Source: Candidatus Obscuribacterales bacterium
GTDB taxonomy: Bacteria; Cyanobacteriota; Vampirovibrionia; Obscuribacterales; Obscuribacteraceae
Length of the DNA: 64,000 bases
NCBI GenBank assembly: GCA_019752635.1
Contig: JAIELX010000018.1
Span: forward strand, 1-64,000
Direction: 5' to 3'
In this document: one piece after another, positions 1 through 6,171 of the stretch
How the letters are laid out: each line of letters begins with the position of its first letter
Position numbering within the stretch: the stretch's first letter is position 1
Notes under the pieces: model-generated
What the model was told of the DNA's origin: nothing
The model's input: only the letters and a program-made list of their open reading frames with translations
The model's database searches: none
Made by a program: the position numbers and the translations under genes

Positions 1-219
1 TTTCAAGAACAAACCGGACGCCAGACGGACAATAATGCCGGAAGCAACCATTCTTGAAAGAGCGCTATCAATTGCAGCGCGAGACCCTAGAGACAGAAGG
101 TCGCGCGTTGAGAATATCGCGCCTTCGACAATAGTCGTGAGGAACCGCCGAATAGCAGCAGTCACCCAGCGCAGTGTTGAAGTGCTTGGCTTAGAAGATG
201 GAGTTGATTGCGAATCCAT
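1..219 (-). CDS. AbiEi/DUF6088-like winged-helix protein (3' end outside window)
   Basis: An open frame on the minus strand begins at ATG 219-217 with a good ribosome site (GGAGG, 228-232, spacing 8) and runs off the left edge, so only the first 73 residues are visible. After a polar Ser/Thr-rich stretch the protein reads FSTRDLLSLGSRAAIDSALS, then a hydrophobic/basic strand ending SGLFLK. That pattern (DLL..GSR.A.D.ALSR...G.I.R...G.F.K) is the N-terminal winged helix of AbiEi-type antitoxins and DUF6088 proteins, which often precede an AbiEii-type nucleotidyltransferase toxin. The family is inferred from motif memory. The partner, if any, lies outside the window. A long palindrome about 120 bases upstream could be its operator. 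Confidence 0.7.
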   Translation of the reverse strand, partial: MDSQSTPSSKPSTSTLRWVTAAIRRFLTTIVEGAIFSTRDLLSLGSRAAIDSALSRMVASGIIVRLASGLFLK

Positions 220-336
220 GATCATCGCCTCCAATCGGGGCTTTCAGGTGTATACGAAAAAACCATGCCAAGGGTTCAATTAGGACGGAAAATTTTCGCC
301 CCTCCCTCCCCTCCGCTGAACCAAAAATGCTCTGCC

Positions 337-356
337 AGATTTTCCCGGGAAAATCT
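337..356. promoter_or_regulatory. 20-bp perfect palindrome, possible operator
   Basis: Positions 337-346 (AGATTTTCCC) and 347-356 are exact reverse complements with no spacer. It lies upstream of the AbiEi-like minus-strand gene starting at 219. It has no T-run, so it is not an intrinsic terminator. Binding of a dimeric repressor is inferred. Confidence 0.5.
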
Positions 357-557
357 TTCGTAGCAATTCGGGTTGTCGAAACGGGGGTGCTCCCCTTTCA
401 TCGAATAAATGCCTCTGCCGCGTCTCGCGGTTTATGATGCTGTTTGCTTAGTCGGACGAGTTCCACTGACTACGCCCCTCACTGAGTAATTAATCACGCT
501 CTTGAAGGCGACTTACTCTATCGTATAGTAAGTACGTTGCGTGAGAGGTCCCCTGGT
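357..557. other. Intergenic stretch without a recognised gene
   Basis: I see no supported reading frame here. The only structure is an interrupted palindrome ACTTACT (511-517) / AGTAAGT (527-533), which could be a protein-binding site. Confidence 0.4.
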
Positions 558-785
558 TTAGAGGCTTCCCGCCGTGCCGCCGGAGCAGAGATACCCCCCG
601 CCGATTACCATGCCGGCCAGTATAAAAAGAATGATTTCGCGCCCGCCGGCCAGATAGAAAGCGCAGTAGGCAATAAAAGAGAAAGAACAGTGCCAAAATT
701 TCGGGCTGCTCTCACGAACGGCCACAACAGCTAAACAGACCGCGGCGAAAATCGGGAAACCAAGAAAAAATAAGTCAATTAGCAC
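558..785 (-). CDS. Small hydrophobic membrane protein, 75 aa
   Basis: The frame starts at GTG 785 and encodes two strongly hydrophobic stretches (about residues 2-22 and 35-66) separated by a short polar segment containing RESSPKFW. This is what a two- or three-pass membrane peptide looks like. A weak purine-rich site (AAGGCAAGAA) lies about 7-12 bases before the start. No family is recognised. It is divergent from the rRNA methyltransferase that follows, and the two may share the 786-892 promoter region. The hydrophobic pattern is the main reason to believe it, and it remains a moderate call. Confidence 0.45.
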   Translation of the reverse strand: MLIDLFFLGFPIFAAVCLAVVAVRESSPKFWHCSFSFIAYCAFYLAGGREIILFILAGMVIGGGYLCSGGTAGSL

Positions 786-892
786 GCTCGTTCTTGCCTT
801 TTAGCTGGCTTTCCTACTTTAATTAACACCGTGGCGAAAAACTGTCCATGGTAGTTTGCCCACCGCTATTTGCAACACCGGGAGCGGATCGA

Positions 893-1912
893 ATGAATAA
901 GGAATCGGATAGCGATTCGCCTCGTGACGAGCTTGTGTTCGGGAAGAACGCGGTCTTGTCATTTCTGGAACAGGCCGAACAAAACACTGACACCGGCGAA
1001 TATTCTGTTTTGCATCAGGCCCTGATGAGCGACAGCCTGACAAGAGGTAGTCTGTCGCTAGAAGACATCGAAGACATGGAAGCACGGTTACGAGAAGCCG
1101 TCAAAAAATTGAAAGCCAGCCGCCCCGACGGCAATCTCCAACTGCCGGTAAGGCCGCTTTTCGACAACACTCCGGCCGTGCGCGTAAACAAAATTTTGCT
1201 GGCCAACGGTCAAGAGCGCGATGGTCGCATTCGCCAAATCAAATCACTTGCGCGTAATCAGCAGATTCCTGTTCAGAATTGCGACCGCAACAAACTCGAT
1301 CAAATCGCCGGCCCGGCAAGACGACACCAGGGCGTAGTCGCCATGGTCAGCGCAGCCGAGATGTGGAAGCTCGACACTTTTCTGCAGAAGTTGGTCTTAG
1401 ACAAGATCCTTCGAGAAATGAACGGCGAAAACATGGACGGCTACATGGTTGCGCTAGTTGATGGCATAGAAGACCCTCACAATCTCGGTGCCATCATTCG
1501 GGTTGCGGAAGCAGCCGGGGCCAAGGCAATCTTCATTCCTCAGCGCCGAGCCGCTGGACTGACAGGCACTGTTGCGAAGACAAGCGCGGGCGCACTTGCA
1601 AACTTACCGGTCGTCCGTGTGGGAAACCTGGTTCAGTGCCTGGAGACCCTGAAGAAGTATGGCTTCTGGGTTGCGGCTCTTGATCTGGACGCGCCGGACT
1701 TCTACACCAAAGTAAATCTAGTGCGTCCATTAGTTGTGGTAATTGGTAGTGAAGGCGCAGGCGTGAGCCGCTTAGTGAAAGAACATTGCGATTTTCTCGT
1801 AAAGATTCCGATGCTCGGCAAAACAGAATCGCTCAATGCCTCAGTAGCAGCCGGAATAATGTTCTACGAAGTTGTCAGACAAGTTCTCATTGCACAGGAA
1901 AAGCGCAAATAG
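893..1912 (+). CDS. rlmB: SpoU/TrmH family 23S rRNA 2'-O-methyltransferase, RlmB-like
   Basis: This SPOUT-class enzyme transfers a methyl group from SAM to a ribose 2'-OH; RlmB acts on 23S rRNA. The three family motifs are present: DPHNLGAIIRVAEAAG, then VVIGSEGAGVSRLV, then IPMLGKTESLNASVAAG near the C-terminus, which forms the trefoil-knot SAM site. The start at 893 is chosen because GGGAGCGG lies just upstream; the frame is open back to 848. The N-terminus begins with the usual VFGKNAV substrate-domain strand, but about 70 residues are inserted before VNKILLANGQ, which normally follows after a few residues. The protein is therefore 339 aa rather than about 245-280. Substrate specificity cannot be read from sequence. 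Confidence 0.85.
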   Translation: MNKESDSDSPRDELVFGKNAVLSFLEQAEQNTDTGEYSVLHQALMSDSLTRGSLSLEDIEDMEARLREAVKKLKASRPDGNLQLPVRPLFDNTPAVRVNKILLANGQERDGRIRQIKSLARNQQIPVQNCDRNKLDQIAGPARRHQGVVAMVSAAEMWKLDTFLQKLVLDKILREMNGENMDGYMVALVDGIEDPHNLGAIIRVAEAAGAKAIFIPQRRAAGLTGTVAKTSAGALANLPVVRVGNLVQCLETLKKYGFWVAALDLDAPDFYTKVNLVRPLVVVIGSEGAGVSRLVKEHCDFLVKIPMLGKTESLNASVAAGIMFYEVVRQVLIAQEKRK

Positions 1913-2122
1913 CAGTTATTGAATGCTATGAGTAGCCCTTGCAAACTAACCAATTTGTGAGCGCTCCGCCAAGCCCCCTTACTTCCACGCCTAGACCGCG
2001 CAAGCGGTGATTCTACAATTTTAAGCAGTTCGCAACGCAAGCGATTTATGCAAAAACAGGCTCTCGGTGCGGCGATGCATGAAGAACTGATGCTTATTCC
2101 CGCACCGAAAGAAGGCGGCAGT
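1913..2122. other. Intergenic region with a long hairpin
   Basis: No coding frame is supported. A perfect 9-bp stem, TCGGTGCGG (2064-2072) with CCGCACCGA (2100-2108), closes a 27-base loop and lies just upstream of the tRNA operon promoter. No U-tract follows on the plus strand. On the minus strand a GCCTGTTTTTG follows about 5 bases after the stem, so a weak minus-strand terminator is possible. Confidence 0.4.
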
Positions 2123-2152
2123 TTGACACGCCTTCAACGCCACTTGTAGAAT
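2123..2152 (+). promoter_or_regulatory. Promoter of the tRNA-tuf operon
   Basis: A consensus -35 (TTGACA, 2123-2128) and a near-consensus -10 (TAGAAT, 2147-2152) are separated by 18 bases. Initiation would be near 2159, about 15 bases before the first tRNA. Confidence 0.7.
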
Positions 2153-2173
2153 TACCCTTCTCAGCCTGAATAC

Positions 2174-2245
2174 GCTGGTGTAGCTCAACGGTAGAGCAAC
2201 GGTTTTGTAAACCGTAGGTTGCGGGTTCGAATCCCATCACCAGCT
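2174..2245 (+). tRNA. tRNA-Thr(TGT)
   Basis: A full cloverleaf: acceptor GCTGGTG / CACCAGC, D stem GCTC/GAGC, anticodon loop TTTGTAA giving anticodon TGT, and a T loop TTCGAAT. CCA is not encoded. It is the first gene of the tRNA-tuf operon. Confidence 0.96.
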
Positions 2246-2252
2246 AATGTAT

Positions 2253-2335
2253 GGGTGGATGTCCGAGTGGCTAAAGGAGACGGGCTGTAAACTCGTTAGC
2301 GTAAGCTTACGCTGGTTCGAATCCAGCTCCACCCA
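2253..2335 (+). tRNA. tRNA-Tyr(GTA)
   Basis: Acceptor GGGTGGA / TCCACCC with discriminator A, anticodon loop CTGTAAA giving GTA, and a long class II variable arm as expected for bacterial tRNA-Tyr. CCA is not encoded. It lies 7 bases after tRNA-Thr(TGT). Confidence 0.96.
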
Positions 2336-2352
2336 ATTCCCTTCACGGGAGC

Positions 2353-2456
2353 AGTTTGTTTAAAGATGATGGCACTACCGGCCACCATCAGTTGTCCGTT
2401 CGTGCGAGCGCAACGGACAAAGGTGTCTGTGTATGAACAGATTCTGCAAACAAACT
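2353..2456 (+). ncRNA. Unidentified structured RNA, four-way junction, inside the tRNA-tuf operon
   Basis: Between tRNA-Tyr and tRNA-Thr(GGT) the sequence folds into a closed four-way junction. P1 is 9 perfect pairs (2353-2361 with 2448-2456). P2 is 6 pairs (2367-2372 with 2385-2390, 12-base loop). P3 is 9 perfect pairs (2392-2400 with 2412-2420). P4 is 5 pairs (2426-2430 with 2437-2441). No T-run follows, so P3 is not an intrinsic terminator. It lacks the TTCGA loop, a 7-bp acceptor and an anticodon loop, so it is not a standard tRNA, although in the E. coli thrU-tyrU-glyT-thrT-tufB order a tRNA-Gly sits at this place. A separate RNA released by tRNA processing, a degenerate tRNA or a cis element are all possible. 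Confidence 0.55.
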
Positions 2457-2545
2457 AAAGAGTTCGCACTAATGGCTGACAAGGAGCTTAGAATGTTCCT
2501 TTCGTATAGCTTTTGCGATCTGGAGGTGCACCTGCTGAATCGTCC

Positions 2546-2617
2546 GCCCATGTAGCTTAGCGGTAGAGCACCCCCTTGGTAAGGGGGAGGTCACGAGTTC
2601 AATCCTCGTCGTGGGCT
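2546..2617 (+). tRNA. tRNA-Thr(GGT)
   Basis: Acceptor GCCCATG / CGTGGGC, anticodon loop TTGGTAA giving GGT, discriminator T, followed by CCA at 2618-2620. Unlike the two upstream tRNAs, its CCA is encoded. It directly precedes tuf, as in many bacteria. Confidence 0.95.
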
Positions 2618-2772
2618 CCATTTTTAAAGTTACTGGTGTCGACTTCAGTCCAGTCCAGTACAAAGGACCCTTTCGGCAGTACCACCAACCCGAAAATGAA
2701 ATGACAGCACAGCCTGTGCAAAGCACCGAAAAAGAAGCTAGATAAGCTGACAACCGAAGGAGAGTTGAAGGA

Positions 2773-3957
2773 ATGGCCCGCCAGAAGTTCGAAAGAAACA
2801 AACCTAACGTGAACGTCGGAACGATCGGACACGTGGACCACGGCAAGACGTCCTTGACCGCCGCAATCACCAAGGTGCTGGCGGAAACAGGGAAAGCTAA
2901 ATTCAAGGCATACGACGAAATCGACGCTGCGCCTGAAGAAAAAGCACGTGGTATCACCATCAATACCGCCCACGTAGAATATGAAACTGAAACCCGTCAC
3001 TACAGCCACGTAGATTGCCCGGGACACGCCGACTACATTAAGAACATGATTACCGGCGCAGCCCAAATGGACGGCGCAATCCTCGTGGTATCTGCTGCAG
3101 ACGGCCCGATGCCCCAAACCAAAGAGCACGTTCTGCTTGCTCGTCAGGTAGGTGTTCCGCACATCGTAGTATGGCTGAACAAGTGCGACATGGTTGACGA
3201 TCCGGAACTGCTTGAACTGGTAGAAATGGAAGTTCGAGACCTGCTCAACAAGTTCAACTTCCCCGGTGATGACATCCCGATCACTCGCGGTTCCGCAGTA
3301 AAGGCTCTTGAAGGCGATGCTGCGGCAAAAGCGCAAATCATCGAACTGATCAAGCAAGTAGATTCGTACATCCCGACTCCCGAGCGCGAAGTAGACAAAC
3401 CGTTCCTACTGGCTGTTGAAGACGTATTCAGCATCACCGGCCGTGGCACCGTTGCGACAGGACGTATCGAGCGCGGCAAGATCAAAGTTGGCGAAGAAAT
3501 CGAAATCGTTGGCTTGCAAGAGACCCGCAAAACCACCGTTACCGGTGTTGAAATGTACCAAAAGACCCTCGACGAAGGTATGGCTGGCGACAACGTCGGT
3601 ATCCTCCTCCGCGGTGTCACCAAGGAACAAATCGAGCGCGGTCAAGTATTGGCTAAGCCCGGTTCGATCAAACCGCACACCAAGTTCAAGGCTGAAGTCT
3701 ACGTTCTGAGCAAAGAAGAAGGCGGACGTCACACTCCGTTCTTCCCCGGCTACAGACCGCAGTTCTACATCCGCACCACCGACGTTACCGGCTCGATCAC
3801 CTTGCCTGCCGGCGTTGAAATGGTTATGCCCGGCGACAACATCAGCATGGAAGTTGAGTTGATCTCACCGGTAGCAGTTGAAGAACAAATGCGTTTCGCT
3901 ATCCGCGAAGGCGGCAAGACCGTCGGCGCAGGCGTTGTTGCTTCGATCATCGAGTAA
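2773..3957 (+). CDS. tuf: Elongation factor Tu
   Basis: This GTPase delivers aminoacyl-tRNA to the ribosomal A site. The 394-residue length is standard. Visible motifs are [11 protein letters not shown] (P loop, residues 19-29), the switch region [20 protein letters not shown], and NKCDM (guanine specificity), followed by intact domains 2 and 3 ending in [15 protein letters not shown]. The start is supported by AAGGAGAG upstream of ATG 2773. It is the last gene of a tRNA-Thr/Tyr/Thr operon, and it ends at a strong terminator. The secE-nusG block that often follows tuf is not here. Confidence 0.98.
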   Translation: MARQKFERNKPNVNVGTIGHVDHGKTSLTAAITKVLAETGKAKFKAYDEIDAAPEEKARGITINTAHVEYETETRHYSHVDCPGHADYIKNMITGAAQMDGAILVVSAADGPMPQTKEHVLLARQVGVPHIVVWLNKCDMVDDPELLELVEMEVRDLLNKFNFPGDDIPITRGSAVKALEGDAAAKAQIIELIKQVDSYIPTPEREVDKPFLLAVEDVFSITGRGTVATGRIERGKIKVGEEIEIVGLQETRKTTVTGVEMYQKTLDEGMAGDNVGILLRGVTKEQIERGQVLAKPGSIKPHTKFKAEVYVLSKEEGGRHTPFFPGYRPQFYIRTTDVTGSITLPAGVEMVMPGDNISMEVELISPVAVEEQMRFAIREGGKTVGAGVVASIIE

Positions 3958-3987
3958 TAATCGCTAAGCGATCCACGAAAAACCCGA

Positions 3988-4026
3988 GAAAGACCGCAAG
4001 TTACCTTGCGGTCTTTCTTCTTTTTA
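3988..4026 (+). terminator. Intrinsic terminator of the tRNA-tuf operon
   Basis: A 13-bp perfect stem (3988-4000 with 4005-4017) with a TTAC loop is followed by TTCTTTTT. Confidence 0.9.
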
Positions 4027-4088
4027 GCGCTGATTCATCGGCTAGACACAGAACGTATCCGGTCTTGCGGCGGTAAAGCGCCGCTCAG

Positions 4089-5588
4089 TTAAACCGGGCT
4101 AGTCTGTTTGCGCTGGCGCACAGGCAACTCCATCTCCATTATCGAAAGCAAAAGTTCGAAACGAGAACCGCCGGCAAGCAGAGGGATCAAGTTCGGCAGA
4201 CTGTAATAGTCTCCATCGAAAACATAACTGTCTACTTCAAAATCCTTCTCTTTCAATTCACGCTCGACTTGATCGGTGTACTTGCCTACATTAACGATGA
4301 CAACATTCGGCTTGGCGTTAATTACGGCAGCATAGTCGTTTAGCGCCATCGCCATCCGCGGCGCAGTGTTTTCGCCCTGATCCGTAATGAGCACGATCTG
4401 ATCCACGTATTGATTGCGTCTTTCCATCGTCTTGATTGCCACTCCGCAAGACGTCCCACCGACGGCGTTGATGCCCTTGAAGGCTCTATCCCAGTCGGAC
4501 AACTCTTTGCCTTTGGCGACGATAGGATATGCAGCAGTATCGAATGCGTAGACATACAAGTCGCCCTGACAAACAGGTGCAACTATCGCGGCAACTTGCT
4601 TGCCGACGGCGATGGCAACTTCCATGGAACCGCTCTTGTCGACAAGGACGGCCGTTGATTTGCGAATAACACCCTTGGTCTTGATCTGGGTGTCAGCAAC
4701 GGATTCGACCTTCCGCATCAGGTCTTCGCCCAAGTTCACAGCCTGCAGAGCACGCTTTGACTTTAGCGCCGACACACGCTTATCGGTTTTGGCCGCTTCC
4801 ACCTTCGATTCAATTAGCGCGAGTAGATCCGGATTATCCAGAGCCCCTCTACGTTTCAGGGAACCGAGATTGTTGATGACCTCCTGCGGCGACATGGAAG
4901 AGACAAGCGCTGCCACCGCGGCCGGAGTCAGGTGCTTTAGCAACGATGACGCAACTCTAAAAGGTATCTTGTGCTCAACAATAAGCGCAGCTTGCTCGCT
5001 GGGATTCTGAATATTGGCAATGCGCTTGAGCGCTCCTAATTTAGACTCTGCGGGAGGATTGTCATCAAACAGAATTGCTTGCGCATAAGGGCCGGGTTTT
5101 ATGCGCAGCGAAGCATAAAGTGTTTTCAGCGACTTACGTGCATGCAATGCTGCATTATCGAACTGCTCGTGATTCTGCTCGCGCTCTCGCAGGTAGCCCT
5201 CTACCGCTTTGCGAAAAGATCGAGGAACCGAATTTGCAATGCCGGGAGAAAACTTATCGCCAACGTTCTTTCCCTTCAAAATTTGAAGAACGTTCGCGAC
5301 CTGATACGGTGGCAAAGTCACAAGCAGAGCCAGCCCTGCCTCCCTGTAGGACGAGTCGAAATCGGAAGCACACATAAAAGCAATGAAAAGCTCACGCAGA
5401 TCGCGCACATTGCCGTTGCCCGCATACCAACATGCAAGCCGTCCAAAGAACAGTGGGTCCTGCGAGTGAACCCTTTCAAAAAGAGGCAGTACGCTTTCAA
5501 GTTCGCCATGAGGCGTACGCAGAAAAGTGTTGAGAATGCTCAGCCTGAAATCGTTTTCCGGGTTCGATGAATCTGCGTTTCCCGTCAT
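4089..5588 (-). CDS. rsr: Ro60-like RNA-binding protein (TROVE + vWA domain)
   Basis: Ro proteins are RNA-binding rings that hold Y RNAs and misfolded RNAs and, in bacteria, act with exoribonucleases such as PNPase. The 499-residue protein begins with helical repeats typical of TROVE (for example LPPYQVANVLQIL, VPRSFRKAV, and IPFRVASSLLKHL with MSPQEVINNLGSLKRRGAL). It ends in a von Willebrand A domain with an intact MIDAS motif DKSGSM (D317, S319, S321) and LITDQGEN. Length and domain order fit the family. The gene is convergent with tuf. Its upstream region (5589-6171) holds a structured element preceded by an extended -10, in the same orientation, which is where bacterial Y RNA genes are sometimes found. 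Assignment is from motif pattern, not from a search. Confidence 0.8.
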   Translation of the reverse strand: MTGNADSSNPENDFRLSILNTFLRTPHGELESVLPLFERVHSQDPLFFGRLACWYAGNGNVRDLRELFIAFMCASDFDSSYREAGLALLVTLPPYQVANVLQILKGKNVGDKFSPGIANSVPRSFRKAVEGYLREREQNHEQFDNAALHARKSLKTLYASLRIKPGPYAQAILFDDNPPAESKLGALKRIANIQNPSEQAALIVEHKIPFRVASSLLKHLTPAAVAALVSSMSPQEVINNLGSLKRRGALDNPDLLALIESKVEAAKTDKRVSALKSKRALQAVNLGEDLMRKVESVADTQIKTKGVIRKSTAVLVDKSGSMEVAIAVGKQVAAIVAPVCQGDLYVYAFDTAAYPIVAKGKELSDWDRAFKGINAVGGTSCGVAIKTMERRNQYVDQIVLITDQGENTAPRMAMALNDYAAVINAKPNVVIVNVGKYTDQVERELKEKDFEVDSYVFDGDYYSLPNLIPLLAGGSRFELLLSIMEMELPVRQRKQTSPV

Positions 5589-5823
5589 GAGAGAACCAGC
5601 CTTATATGATAATGAGAATTACAATTTTCGGAATTGCAAGTTCGCACCAGTGCAAAAAAGCGCGAGGATTAAACGCTTCGCTTTTCAGCGTAACACACGG
5701 TATTCCACTCCGCCTGTTTGGATGGAATAGAACCGAACCGCAGCGCAAAGCCAAGCATGGCTGTCTGCGCGGAGAGGCAGGTCTTTGCCCACACGGTGGA
5801 GCGCTTATTTCTGGAAGAGAATT
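5589..5823. other. Leader region between the Ro-like gene and the structured RNA
   Basis: No coding frame is supported. If transcription starts near 5898 on the minus strand, this would be the rest of a roughly 310-base leader of the Ro-like gene, or the spacer between a separate RNA and that gene. Confidence 0.4.
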
Positions 5824-5899
5824 AGACCTGTACTAGTCGCCGGGGCGGTTTTGACATTTGGTAGATGTTTGTAAGCTCCGACTGTCGGAGTACAGGTCT
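5824..5899 (-). ncRNA. Candidate Y-RNA-like structured RNA upstream of the Ro-like gene
   Basis: The ends form a perfect 11-bp inverted repeat (5824-5834 with 5889-5899). In between are a 6-bp hairpin (5876-5881 with 5885-5890, three-base loop), which shares two bases with the repeat, and a short stem (GTC 5836-5838 with GAC 5853-5855, plus CCG/CGG). On the minus strand TGCTATACT, an extended -10, sits so that transcription would begin at about the first base of the terminal stem. A stem joining the 5' and 3' ends is the Ro-binding architecture of Y RNAs. The consensus Ro-binding bases that I recall (GNCGAA opposite UUGNC) are not clearly present. A leader element controlling the Ro-like gene is the alternative. 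Confidence 0.45.
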
Positions 5900-5903
5900 T
5901 CCC

Positions 5904-5912
5904 AGTATAGCA
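5904..5912 (-). promoter_or_regulatory. Extended -10 promoter element
   Basis: The minus-strand sequence TGCTATACT is a near-consensus extended -10. No good -35 is seen at 16-18 bases, which extended -10 promoters can do without. The predicted start near 5898 coincides with the 5' end of the inverted repeat. Confidence 0.45.
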
Positions 5913-6171
5913 GTCCAACAGTTCAACGATCTCTCAACGATGATGCGATAGTTTACTCAAACACCCCCCAACAGCCCGCATAGTTACCCGACCGTAACGA
6001 ACGCCCCCTAATCTGTACTTGAAAAGGTTCAGGTAAAGTCTACACAGCTTCCACGCGACTATTTAGGGTCCTCAAATCTCGCTCTTAACGGGATTCCACA
6101 TTTAATCTAACTAATAGTCCATAAATTCAACGCAACGTGTAGACCTTCATAGCGAGAGAGGGACCGGGGCG
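5913..6171. other. Intergenic region before the 1337-aa gene
   Basis: AT-richer than its surroundings and without a supported reading frame. It should contain the promoter for the plus-strand gene at 6172, but no single convincing -35/-10 pair stands out. Confidence 0.35.

Noticed and set aside
35..283. Plus-strand frame of 82 codons at the left edge
   Set aside because: It is antisense to the AbiEi-like gene (1-219), which has a better ribosome site and a recognisable domain. The plus frame is Arg-rich and featureless.
2353..2456. Reading the structured element as a tRNA-Gly
   Set aside because: The terminal stem has 9 rather than 7 pairs. There is no TTCGA loop and no Gly anticodon loop in P3.
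2599..3357. Minus-strand frame of 252 codons over tuf
   Set aside because: Antisense shadow of the highly constrained EF-Tu codons; aromatic-rich and without any motif.
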